Part shown: in pieces, positions 8,775 through 16,222 of the stretch
How positions within the stretch are numbered: position 1 is the first letter of the stretch
Layout of the letters: every line of letters starts with the position of its first letter
NCBI GenBank assembly: GCA_964549765.1
Contig: CAZJWR010000001.1
Location: 65,381 to 129,380, forward strand
Length of the DNA stretch: 64,000 bases
Direction of reading: 5' to 3'
DNA from: CAZJWR01 sp964549765
GTDB lineage: Bacteria; Zixibacteria; MSB-5A5; GN15; JAAZOE01
Translations under genes and position numbers: made by a program
Notes under the pieces: generated by a model
Database searches by the model: none
What the model was told of the DNA's origin: nothing
What the model saw: the letters and a program-made list of their open reading frames with translations, nothing else

Positions 8775-9529
8775 TGCATGGCCGGTTGCAGATAGCGGTA
8801 CTTGCCTTCGGCCTTATCCTGCCCTGTCTGACGCTGGCAGGAGGTTTGGATTACAACTTCCAGCAGGGCAATCAGCACTATATCGACGGAGAATACGATA
8901 GGGCCATCACAGAGTACGAGAAGGTTATCGCCGCCGGGTATCAATCGGCGGAGCTGTATTACAATTTGGGAAACGCGTATTTCCGCCAAGGTCAACTGGG
9001 TCAGGCGATTATGAATTATATCCGCGCCCGGCGGCTGGCTCCGCGCGATGACGATATCCTGGCCAATCTCCAGTTTGCCCGCCAGTACACGATCGATAAG
9101 ATCGAAGTCACACAGCAGACGATATTGCTCGATTACATCAACACTTTCTTCGATTCGTTCAGCCTGGCTGAAATAACGTGGATAGCGGCTATTCTCTACG
9201 TCATCACGGCCCTGATCGTGCTCGTTCGGTTCGTTTACCGCCGATTCCGGATTCCGACTCCGGTTTTCCTGACCATACTGGGGCTGTTTTTGGTCGCGGC
9301 GATATTCACGGTCGTTAAGCTCGATCGCGACGTACTGACCCGCAAAGGGGTCGTCATAGCGCAGCAAGCCGAGGTTCGAAGCGGACCGGGGCAGGATTTC
9401 AGCACCAAATTCACGGCCCATGCCGGATTAACGTTTAATATCGAGCGTGAGGAGTCGGGGTATTACTGGGTGAATTTCGAAAATCGTCTGAAAGGATGGA
9501 TTCCCAAGTCGGTCGCGGCCGAAATTTAG
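8774..9529 (+). CDS. batE: BatE, TPR plus SH3b domain protein
   Basis: A 251-residue protein. Signal peptide (about 1-22), two or three TPR units (about 25-100; SAELYYNLGNAYFRQGQLGQ), two membrane helices (about 130-150 and 158-178), and a bacterial SH3 domain (about 195-250). The SH3 segment reads AEVRSGPGQDF ... YYWVNFENRLKGWIP. This is the standard BatE layout. SH3b domains commonly bind peptidoglycan or peptides, which would place this end in the periplasm. It is the last gene of the Bat operon; a promoter-like element and a hairpin terminator follow. Confidence 0.87.
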   Translation: MHGRLQIAVLAFGLILPCLTLAGGLDYNFQQGNQHYIDGEYDRAITEYEKVIAAGYQSAELYYNLGNAYFRQGQLGQAIMNYIRARRLAPRDDDILANLQFARQYTIDKIEVTQQTILLDYINTFFDSFSLAEITWIAAILYVITALIVLVRFVYRRFRIPTPVFLTILGLFLVAAIFTVVKLDRDVLTRKGVVIAQQAEVRSGPGQDFSTKFTAHAGLTFNIEREESGYYWVNFENRLKGWIPKSVAAEI

Positions 9530-9566
9530 CACCTTGATTTCCCCCATATCGTTGCGGCAATTTTGT

Positions 9567-9595
9567 TTGACAGAGTGTTTGTTTTTGTCTACCTT
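9567..9595 (+). promoter_or_regulatory. Candidate promoter TTGACA-N17-TACCTT
   Basis: Perfect -35 box TTGACA (9567-9572), 17-base spacer, TACCTT (9590-9595). Predicted first base near 9602, about 43 bases before the next ATG. The -10 box is weak by the E. coli rule but matches the TA(n)CTT form seen before recG and the M28 gene. A terminator hairpin lies between this promoter and the gene. Confidence 0.5.
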
Positions 9596-9611
9596 GGACA
9601 TAATTTATAAC

Positions 9612-9636
9612 TCCGGCTGAGCGGCCGGATTTTTTT
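9612..9636 (+). terminator. Rho-independent terminator or attenuator
   Basis: Six-pair stem TCCGGC/GCCGGA (9612-9617 with 9624-9629), six-base loop, then seven T residues (9630-9636). It ends the Bat operon. Because the candidate promoter at 9567 lies upstream of it, it could also attenuate transcription into the gene at 9645. Confidence 0.75.
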
Positions 9637-9644
9637 AAGAGCTT

Positions 9645-10688
9645 ATGCCGGCCATATTTAAGAAAAAACAATTCTGGGGCGGGCTGATTGCGATCGGCAT
9701 TCTGGTGTTCCTGTTCTATGATCTCGATTTGCCCCAAATTCTGAGGCTCGCCCGCGAATTACGATTGGTCTACTTGGCCCCGGTCCTCGCTTGTACGACG
9801 CTTCTAATCGTATCCAAGACCTACCGGTGGAAGGTCATTGTCAGCAAGGTGCGGAGCGTATTATTTTGGCCGACCCTGTCGCTCTATGCCACCTCGCAAT
9901 TGATCGGCGTTCTCTTGCCGGCGTTGACGGGGCAGGCCGGCCGGGTGCTGCTCTTTTCGAGAAAAGGCAACTTCTCGAAAACCTATTGCTTCTCGACGAT
10001 ATTCCTCGAGGTCGTGCTGGACGGCGCCGGATTGATCGGGTTGATGCTGATCAGCTCCAGCGTTTTTGTCTTTCCCAAAGAGTATCGATTCGTCAGCTAT
10101 ATCATCGCCGGGGCCACTCTCTCTGTTTTCGCGCTGTTTTACGCCAGCCTTCATTTTCAGGAGAAACTGGAACGGCTGGGACACAAGAAACTGCGGCGCC
10201 GATCGCTCAAAGCGTATCTGGTCCTGAAAAAATTCCTGAAGTCCTTCAACGAGGGCATCGCGGTCATGAAATCGACCGATAAGCTCTTTTTCGTGTCGGT
10301 CCTGACATTCTGTTCGTGGGCCTCGCAGGTGGGCTCGGTCTATTTCCTGTTCAAGATGTTCAATTTCGACCTGCCGATATGGTCGGCGGTGGTCGTGATT
10401 ATCATCAATTATCTGGCGCTGATGGTTCCGATCACGCCCGGCAACATCGGGTCGTTCCAATTGGCGGTGGTGGGGGGCTTGAACATATTCTCCGTGCCCA
10501 AAACCGAAGCGGTTTTGTTTTCGGTCATGCTGTATCTGGTGGATATGATCCCGATGATCGCCCTTTCGTCGTTCTTCCTTTTCAAGGAACATTTTTCGAT
10601 TTCCGACATTAGCGAGGACGAGGAATTGGTCGAAGTGGAGAAGATGGTCGTCGAGGCCGAGATGCCGATTGAGGGAGAAAACCCGTGA
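9645..10688 (+). CDS. Lysylphosphatidylglycerol synthase TM-domain (UPF0104) family protein
   Basis: A 347-residue protein with seven or eight membrane helices and the conserved features of the UPF0104/LPG-synthase transmembrane family. These include LIGVLLPALTGQAGRVLLF in the first half and MVPITPGNIGSFQ in the second. Members lacking the soluble aminoacyl-transferase domain, as here, are thought to act as lipid flippases or as partners in lipid or glycolipid export. The ATG at 9645 lies 8 bases after the terminator's T run and has no clear Shine-Dalgarno. The tail is acidic (EDEELVEVEKMVVEAE). It overlaps the next gene by GTGA, so the two are co-translated. Confidence 0.8.
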   Translation: MPAIFKKKQFWGGLIAIGILVFLFYDLDLPQILRLARELRLVYLAPVLACTTLLIVSKTYRWKVIVSKVRSVLFWPTLSLYATSQLIGVLLPALTGQAGRVLLFSRKGNFSKTYCFSTIFLEVVLDGAGLIGLMLISSSVFVFPKEYRFVSYIIAGATLSVFALFYASLHFQEKLERLGHKKLRRRSLKAYLVLKKFLKSFNEGIAVMKSTDKLFFVSVLTFCSWASQVGSVYFLFKMFNFDLPIWSAVVVIIINYLALMVPITPGNIGSFQLAVVGGLNIFSVPKTEAVLFSVMLYLVDMIPMIALSSFFLFKEHFSISDISEDEELVEVEKMVVEAEMPIEGENP

Positions 10689-11653
10689 TTCGCACCTTTA
10701 TCTGGTCGCCGCAGGAAGGCGTCGAGATGCATGAGGGCATCATTGATTTCGATGCCTGTCTGTCGCGGCCCAACCTGGTGATGTGGATCGACATGTGCGC
10801 TCCCTCCGACAAGGAATCCTTCGTCCTGACGCACGATTTCAAATTCCACCCGCTGGCCATCGAGGATGTCATTTCGGAGGTGCCGAGGTCGAAGCTGGAT
10901 GATTACGGAAATTATCTCTTCCTGGTGTTTCAGTTGGCCGACTACATGGGGAAAGAAAAAGGGTTAAAAGTCAGCGAGGTCGACCTGTTTTTGACCAAAA
11001 ACAGCGTCGTAACGGTTCATTTCGATGATCATTCGGTGTTCGAACGGCTGTATGCCAAGGCACGCAAGGACGACCGCCTCCTATCGCGCGGGGCCGATTT
11101 CCTCTCGCACGCCATCCTGGATGCCATCGTGGACAATTACAATACCGCCGTCGACCTGTTGCAGTTCGAGGTCGATGCGGTCGAGGATGACGTTTTCGAG
11201 GAACCCGATGAGGAAATCGTCAAGACCATCTTTGCTCTGCGCCGCGATATCAATGACCTCAAACGGATCGCCGTGCCGCAGCAGGAGGTGTTATCGCATC
11301 TGACTCGCGAGAAGCACGAGCTGGTTTCGGAGCGGACGGCGGTATACCTGAGCGACATCTACGACCATATGGTGCGGATCAATGAAACGGCCGATTTGCA
11401 CCGTGAAACGCTGGTGTCGGCCCTGGAAGTTTACTTCTCGACCGTTTCGACGCGCACCAATGAGATCATCAAAATTTTGACGATATTCACGGCCATTTTA
11501 ATGCCGCCGACGTTTCTGGTCGGCCTGTACGGTATGAATTTTCGATACATGCCGGAATACACCTGGAAATACGGATACATATTCTTCTGGGTGCTGGTCG
11601 TTATCATCACCATCGTACTTCTGTTTTTTTTCAAGAAGAGAAAATGGATTTGA
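10685..11653 (+). CDS. corA: CorA-family Mg2+/Co2+ transporter
   Basis: A 322-residue protein. An alpha/beta cytoplasmic domain (about 1-150), long stalk helices (about 155-255) and two C-terminal membrane helices (about 262-282 and 298-316). The pore signature GMN is present as YGMNF between the helices. Length and layout are standard for CorA, a pentameric channel-like importer of divalent cations. GTG 10685 overlaps the upstream stop. Coupling to a lipid flippase-like gene suggests co-expression rather than a known shared pathway. No convincing terminator lies in the 106 bases before bshC. Confidence 0.92.
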   Translation: MIRTFIWSPQEGVEMHEGIIDFDACLSRPNLVMWIDMCAPSDKESFVLTHDFKFHPLAIEDVISEVPRSKLDDYGNYLFLVFQLADYMGKEKGLKVSEVDLFLTKNSVVTVHFDDHSVFERLYAKARKDDRLLSRGADFLSHAILDAIVDNYNTAVDLLQFEVDAVEDDVFEEPDEEIVKTIFALRRDINDLKRIAVPQQEVLSHLTREKHELVSERTAVYLSDIYDHMVRINETADLHRETLVSALEVYFSTVSTRTNEIIKILTIFTAILMPPTFLVGLYGMNFRYMPEYTWKYGYIFFWVLVVIITIVLLFFFKKRKWI

Positions 11654-11759
11654 AACCGGCGGGGACCAACCGCTGTTGTATTGACCGTATGCTTGCGCCG
11701 TTCGTCGAGGGCAGTGAGGCAATCCTGTCCGATATGAACAGCGGCTTGCAGAATGTTCT

Positions 11760-13385
11760 ATGGCTGTAAAGACGATATCATATTCGGATTGGCTCGGGTT
11801 CTCACTATTGACCCGTGATTTTATGCATAACCCAGAAAAAACAAAGCGATTCTTCGGGGAGGCCGATGTTGCAGCCATAGCCCACGCACTGGACGAAAAG
11901 CCGTACAATCGGAATGCCGCCGCCGATCTCCTGATGCGGCAAAATCTGGCGTGGGGGGCGTCGGCCAAATCCCGGCAGAATATCGAAAAGTTTCGACAGC
12001 CCAACGCGATCGCCGTGTTCACCGGCCAGCAGGCGTGCCTGTTCGGCGGTCCTTATCTGGTCTTGCTCAAAGCCTTGGCGGCGGTGAAATGGGCGGCGCG
12101 GCTGGATCGGGAATTATCGAGACCGGTCGTCCCCATTTTCTGGATAGCTTCCGACGATCATGATGTGCAGGAAATAGCGTCGGTCGATGTCTTCGATGCT
12201 TCCGGGAAAACCGTCAAGCTGCGCATCGACGACAGGGGTGACGCGCCCACGCCGCCGATCGGTGCGTTGACCTATGATGGATCGGTCGAGCGGGAAATCG
12301 GAAAACTGGCGGGCATATTTCCGGATAATGACTTCAAGGACGACGCCTACACCGGATTGGCGAAGCTGTATGTGTCTGGCGAACAGATCGTCGATGCGTT
12401 CGCGCGATACATGCTTCAGCTAACCTCCGAATTCGGCCTGCTGCTGTTCAATCCGTATGATGCGGAATTCAAGCAGGCGACTGCGCCGTTCATGGCGGAT
12501 ATTATTGAAAAGCATGCGGCAATCAGGGGCGCGTTGTCCGCGACCGAATCGGCCCTGACCGAGCGCAGTTATCATCTCCAGGTGGAAAAATCCGAATCCG
12601 CCGCGCACCTATTCTACCATAAACCCGGCCGGACGGCAATACATCGCGACGGAGATAACTTCGTGGCAGGTGAACAATCATTTGCCAAAGAATCGCTTCG
12701 CGAATCGATAATGTCCCGGCCTTTGGAATTCTCTCCGGATGTTTTCACCCGGGCATTGGTGCAGTCGTATTATTTTCCGGCGGCAGCCATCATCGGGGGC
12801 CCGGCCGAGGTTGCCTACTACGCTCAGATGATGTCTTTATTCGATATATTCGATATGGTGCGTCCGCGGATTATTCTCCGCCCGTCGGCGACGATTATCG
12901 AACATCGCGACCAGGCGCTTCTCGAATCTCATGAGTTGTCATTCCAGGACATAACCGGGGATTTCGAAGCCGTTATCAACAGTATCCTGTCAGATACTTT
13001 CCCCGAAGAATTGGACAAGAGCCTCTCCTTACATAGAGAAAGCATCAGAATCGGCCTGGAGAAATTGCGGGAAAAACTGGTCGCCTATGACGCCAATCTG
13101 GCCGGGGCAGCGGAACATACCGAGAATAAGATCGATTATCTCCTCGGCGAGCTGGCCAAGAAGGCCTTCGCGGCGCATAAGAAGAAAAGCAAGGTCGAAA
13201 GGGAACGGCTTTACCGTCTGCGTGATCATCTGTGGCCCAACGGGTCGGCGGCGGAGCGATCGATCGCCCCGGCCTATTTTGTCTCCCGATACGGGCCGGA
13301 GATCATCGACTTTTTATACGAAAACGTCCGGTTGGATGAAACCGGGCATCAACTTGTGATGTTATCGGAATACCATGGACGATAA
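11760..13385 (+). CDS. bshC: BshC, putative cysteine ligase of bacillithiol synthesis
   Basis: A 541-residue protein, the usual BshC length. Recognised by the N-terminal FTGQQACLFGGPYLVLLKA segment, a PIFWIASDDHDVQEI motif resembling class I aminoacyl-tRNA-synthetase-like nucleotidyl folds, and the C-terminal YFVSRYGPEIIDFLY block. BshC is assigned to adding cysteine to glucosaminyl-malate, the last step of bacillithiol synthesis. It is first in the bshC-bshA-bshB1 set and overlaps bshA by 11 bases. I see no clear Shine-Dalgarno in front of ATG 11760 and no convincing promoter in the preceding 106 bases. Confidence 0.92.
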   Translation: MAVKTISYSDWLGFSLLTRDFMHNPEKTKRFFGEADVAAIAHALDEKPYNRNAAADLLMRQNLAWGASAKSRQNIEKFRQPNAIAVFTGQQACLFGGPYLVLLKALAAVKWAARLDRELSRPVVPIFWIASDDHDVQEIASVDVFDASGKTVKLRIDDRGDAPTPPIGALTYDGSVEREIGKLAGIFPDNDFKDDAYTGLAKLYVSGEQIVDAFARYMLQLTSEFGLLLFNPYDAEFKQATAPFMADIIEKHAAIRGALSATESALTERSYHLQVEKSESAAHLFYHKPGRTAIHRDGDNFVAGEQSFAKESLRESIMSRPLEFSPDVFTRALVQSYYFPAAAIIGGPAEVAYYAQMMSLFDIFDMVRPRIILRPSATIIEHRDQALLESHELSFQDITGDFEAVINSILSDTFPEELDKSLSLHRESIRIGLEKLREKLVAYDANLAGAAEHTENKIDYLLGELAKKAFAAHKKKSKVERERLYRLRDHLWPNGSAAERSIAPAYFVSRYGPEIIDFLYENVRLDETGHQLVMLSEYHGR

Positions 13386-14523
13386 ACTGAATATCGGCAT
13401 TACCTGTTACCCGGTCGCGGGCGGATCGGGTATCGTTGCCACCGAACTGGGGATCAAACTGGCCGAACGCGGGCACAACGTCCATTTTATTGCCTACGAC
13501 CTGCCCTTCCGGCTGGAGACGTTTCATCCCAATCTCTATTTTCACGAAGTGGATACGACGTCGTATCAACTGTTTAAATTTCCGCCCTATACGCTGACGC
13601 TGGCGGCCAAGATGGCCGAGATATCGTGCGAATACAATCTGAACTTGCTGCATGTACACTATGCGATCCCGCACGCCACGGCGGCCTTTTTAGCCAAGCA
13701 GTTGATCAGGGATAATTGCTATCCGAAGATCATTACCACGCTGCACGGCACCGATATTACCCTGGTGGGTGCGGACAAATCCTACTTCGATATTACCCGG
13801 TTTTCCATCGAATCGTCGGACGGTATCACCGCCGTATCTCAATATCTGGCGGACGAAACAGTGCAGGAATTCAAAATCCAAAAGCCTATCGAGGTGATTC
13901 CCAATTTTATCGATACCAGCCGGTTCAAACCGACCACGGCCTGCTGCGACCGCAAACAGTTCGCCGAACCGGGCGAGAAGCTATTGTGTCATATTTCCAA
14001 TTTCCGACCAGTCAAACGTGTCATGGACGTGATCGATATTTTCGAACGAATCCAGAAGAAAATCCCGTCGCGGCTGTTGTTGATCGGTGAAGGGCCGGAT
14101 ACGATGCTGGTGCGGCGGGCGGTGAAGAAAAACGGGCTGGAAGGCAAGGTCACTTTCCTCGGAAGCCAGCATCGCGTCGAGGAAATTCTTCCCCTGACCG
14201 ATCTGTTTTTGGTTCCGTCCGAGGAGGAATCGTTCGGCCTGGTGGCGCTGGAGGCATTGGCCTGCGGCGTCCCCGTGATCGGGTCGTCCGGGACGGGATT
14301 GGTGGAAGTTGTGGATCATGGCAAGGATGGGTTTCTTTACCCCGTCGGTGACACCATCTCCATGGCCAATGCCGCCGTATCTCTTCTGAATGGCGAGTAC
14401 AATTTCGGCGAATTCAGAACGCATGCGCATATGAAAGCTCATGAGAAATTCGGCGCCGACAGGATAGTTGATCATTACGAACGGTATTACCGACGAGTAT
14501 TGGAGGAAGCGGATGGAACTTGA
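13375..14523 (+). CDS. bshA: BshA, N-acetylglucosaminyl-malate synthase
   Basis: A 382-residue GT4-family glycosyltransferase with two Rossmann domains. The start is diagnostic of BshA: ITCYPVAGGSGIVATELG, then HVHYAIPHATAA and TLHGTDITLVG. The C-terminal half has the donor-site EESFGLVALEALACGVPVI motif with the paired Glu residues of GT4 enzymes. It joins UDP-GlcNAc to L-malate, the first step of bacillithiol synthesis. It overlaps bshC and bshB1 by 11 bases each, so the three products are probably made together. Confidence 0.95.
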   Translation: MDDKLNIGITCYPVAGGSGIVATELGIKLAERGHNVHFIAYDLPFRLETFHPNLYFHEVDTTSYQLFKFPPYTLTLAAKMAEISCEYNLNLLHVHYAIPHATAAFLAKQLIRDNCYPKIITTLHGTDITLVGADKSYFDITRFSIESSDGITAVSQYLADETVQEFKIQKPIEVIPNFIDTSRFKPTTACCDRKQFAEPGEKLLCHISNFRPVKRVMDVIDIFERIQKKIPSRLLLIGEGPDTMLVRRAVKKNGLEGKVTFLGSQHRVEEILPLTDLFLVPSEEESFGLVALEALACGVPVIGSSGTGLVEVVDHGKDGFLYPVGDTISMANAAVSLLNGEYNFGEFRTHAHMKAHEKFGADRIVDHYERYYRRVLEEADGT

Positions 14524-15226
14524 CGTCATGGCGATAGCGGCTCATCCCGACGATATCGAAATCACCTGCGGCGGGCTGATGATCAAACTGGCCGACATGG
14601 GCAAAAAGACCGGCGTGATCGATCTCACGCAAGGCGAGATGGGAACGCTGGGAACTCCGGCAACGCGTCTTGAAGAAGCCAGGAAAGCCGGTGAGATCAT
14701 GGGGCTGGCGGTGCGCGAAAACCTGCACCTTCCCGATGCCGCCTTGCAGCCGCTGTTGGAGCATAAAAGAAAAATCGCGGCCGTTATCCGCAAATACAAA
14801 CCGAAAACGATTATCCTTCCCCACAAAAGCAAACAACGCCATCCCGACCACCGCATGGCGTCGATCCTCGGATACGAGGCGTGCTATCTGGCCGGGCTGG
14901 CCAAGGAGAAGCTAGGCGGCGAACCGCACCGTCCCCGGAAAATTCTCTATGCCAGCTTTTTCATGGATACGCCGCATTCGTTCTATGTCGATATCACCGA
15001 TCAGATGGAGCGGAAAGTCAAGGCGGTAGCGGCGTACGAATCGCAGTTCAAGGACACCATGTCGGTCGTGCAAATATACAAACCGGGCGAAAACATTTTC
15101 GATCTCCTCGAAGTCGTGCATCGAAACTACGGCATCACCGTCGGGTGCCGGTATGCCGAGCCGTACTGGATTCACGAGCCGATACTCCTGGACGATCCCA
15201 CTGCCCAGCCGGTTAAGTCGATATAA
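14513..15226 (+). CDS. bshB1: BshB1, bacillithiol biosynthesis deacetylase
   Basis: A 237-residue LmbE/PIG-L-family metal-dependent deacetylase. The zinc-site motif AAHPDDIE (about residues 8-15) and the distal PHKSKQRHPDHR segment are intact. The start at ATG 14513, inside the bshA end, is chosen because it gives the family N-terminus MELDVMAIAAHPDD and has GGAGG at 14502-14506. It removes the acetyl group from GlcNAc-malate. The operon therefore covers all three steps of bacillithiol synthesis. The tRNA-Sec promoter begins 40 bases after the stop. Confidence 0.95.
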   Translation: MELDVMAIAAHPDDIEITCGGLMIKLADMGKKTGVIDLTQGEMGTLGTPATRLEEARKAGEIMGLAVRENLHLPDAALQPLLEHKRKIAAVIRKYKPKTIILPHKSKQRHPDHRMASILGYEACYLAGLAKEKLGGEPHRPRKILYASFFMDTPHSFYVDITDQMERKVKAVAAYESQFKDTMSVVQIYKPGENIFDLLEVVHRNYGITVGCRYAEPYWIHEPILLDDPTAQPVKSI

Positions 15227-15265
15227 GACATTCGCCGAATCCGAACGTCGCGGAATTGTATCGTA

Positions 15266-15294
15266 TTGCGTTTCCCGTCGAAATTTATTATAGA
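15266..15294 (+). promoter_or_regulatory. Candidate selC promoter TTGCGT-N17-TATAGA
   Basis: -35 TTGCGT (15266-15271), 17-base spacer, -10 TATAGA (15289-15294). Counting seven bases beyond the -10 puts the first transcribed base at 15301, which is the first base of the tRNA. The tRNA may thus be made without a 5' leader. Confidence 0.6.
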
Positions 15295-15300
15295 TTAGCC

Positions 15301-15393
15301 GGAAGCGGATAGGGTCTGGTGGCCCTTGCGGTCTTCAAAACCGTGGGCCGGCGGCTAGGCCGTCGGCGGTGGGTTCGATTCCCACCCCTTCCG
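15301..15393 (+). tRNA. selC: tRNA-Sec, anticodon TCA
   Basis: A 93-base tRNA with all the marks of bacterial selenocysteine tRNA. It has a six-pair D stem (AGGGTC/GGCCCT, with one G-U) closed by a TGGT loop, and anticodon TCA at 15335-15337 in the loop CTTCAAA. The variable arm is a nine-pair hairpin with a TAG loop (15347-15367). The T stem is GTGGG/CCCAC around TTCGATT, and the discriminator is G. CCA is not encoded; a six-T run follows at once and probably ends transcription. The acceptor strand GGAAGCGG does not pair cleanly with CCCTTCC unless C15306 is bulged or mismatched. That gives 12 rather than 13 pairs in the acceptor plus T helix. It decodes UGA with SelA and SelB, encoded 11-15 kb downstream. 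Confidence 0.95.
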
Positions 15394-15441
15394 TTTTTTA
15401 TTGGGCGAGGTCGAGTGGCACGATTGACAATCGCATGTTAG

Positions 15442-16086
15442 TCACTTCTTGGCCGATTCTGTCGACGTCGTATCCTCGGTCAGTTCGAAAATATTCTTGA
15501 TGTAGAACTGATCGATCATTTTCCCCTTCAGATAGATCATCTCGGGAGAACGAATCGACAAGGTCGAGGCGTACGAGTCGGCGACGTCGGTGCTGATACT
15601 CATATGCAATGTCGGTCTCATTCCCTTGATATCGCGGCCGATGACGACGAATCCGCGTGAGTCGATCGGCGATTCCCACGGAGCGTTTTTGACCAGATAG
15701 TCCATTTGCGAAACACCGCACATCAGGTCGAGCTGAAACATGACCTGGGGAAAGGGGAAGGGGGAGATAAAGGTTGCGACGAACGACGAATCCGACGCGG
15801 TGTCGGGTCTGATATCGACCAATTGGGCGTAGAACAGAATCGACGTATCGGCGAGGCTGTCAAGTTTCGCGTCCAGATCGATGCTGTAGGGAATGGCCAG
15901 CAGATTCTTTTCGCTGAAGGCGGGAAACAGCACTTTGAATTTACAGGCATCCTTATATGATTTCAGAAACGTATCGATTGGCGATACCTTCGTCGGCGTT
16001 TTGGCGACAGTTTCCGGTTCTTTCTTTTCATGGCCGCATGAAATAAGCAGCAGGCAGCTCAGAACTATGATTGACGAAATTCTCAT
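15442..16086 (-). CDS. Small lipoprotein of unknown function
   Basis: A 214-residue protein on the minus strand. It has a short signal peptide ending in a lipobox (LLLIS followed by Cys, residue about 17), so it should be a lipid-anchored envelope protein. The ATG complement at 16084-16086 is chosen because GGGAGG lies just upstream and the signal peptide starts there. The mature part is mixed alpha/beta with no repeat or motif that I recognise; the N-terminus is Lys/Glu-rich. It is the only gene I support on this strand, converges on selC and diverges from recG. Confidence 0.75.
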   Translation of the reverse strand: MRISSIIVLSCLLLISCGHEKKEPETVAKTPTKVSPIDTFLKSYKDACKFKVLFPAFSEKNLLAIPYSIDLDAKLDSLADTSILFYAQLVDIRPDTASDSSFVATFISPFPFPQVMFQLDLMCGVSQMDYLVKNAPWESPIDSRGFVVIGRDIKGMRPTLHMSISTDVADSYASTLSIRSPEMIYLKGKMIDQFYIKNIFELTEDTTSTESAKK

Positions 16087-16113
16087 TAATCCTCCCGATT
16101 CGGATTTCGTCAA

Positions 16114-16141
16114 TATATACGAATCGAACGGGTAGCGGCAA
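16114..16141 (-). promoter_or_regulatory. Candidate promoter of the minus-strand lipoprotein gene
   Basis: On the minus strand, -35 TTGCCG (16141-16136), 16-base spacer, -10 TATATA (16119-16114). Predicted first base near 16107, giving a leader of about 21 bases that contains GGGAGG. Divergent from the recG promoter about 45 bases away. Confidence 0.5.
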
Positions 16142-16186
16142 GGAGAAAATCCGAGGACAGGGCGGGGATGCTCTTCTCTAAAATGA

Positions 16187-16215
16187 TTGACACGCCCCGG
16201 TACACGTCATAGCTT
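16187..16215 (+). promoter_or_regulatory. Candidate recG promoter TTGACA-N17-TAGCTT
   Basis: Perfect -35 TTGACA (16187-16192), 17-base spacer, TAGCTT (16210-16215). The predicted first base is 16222, one base before the GTG chosen as the recG start. No Shine-Dalgarno lies before that GTG, so a leaderless mRNA is likely. Confidence 0.6.
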
Positions 16216-16222
16216 AATCCTC

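Noticed and set aside
15420..15444. Readthrough of the TGA stop of the minus-strand lipoprotein gene as selenocysteine, into a Cys-rich tail toward selC.
   Set aside because: The codon lies after a Lys-Lys C-terminus, no SECIS-like hairpin with a good loop follows, and the tail would run antisense into the tRNA gene.
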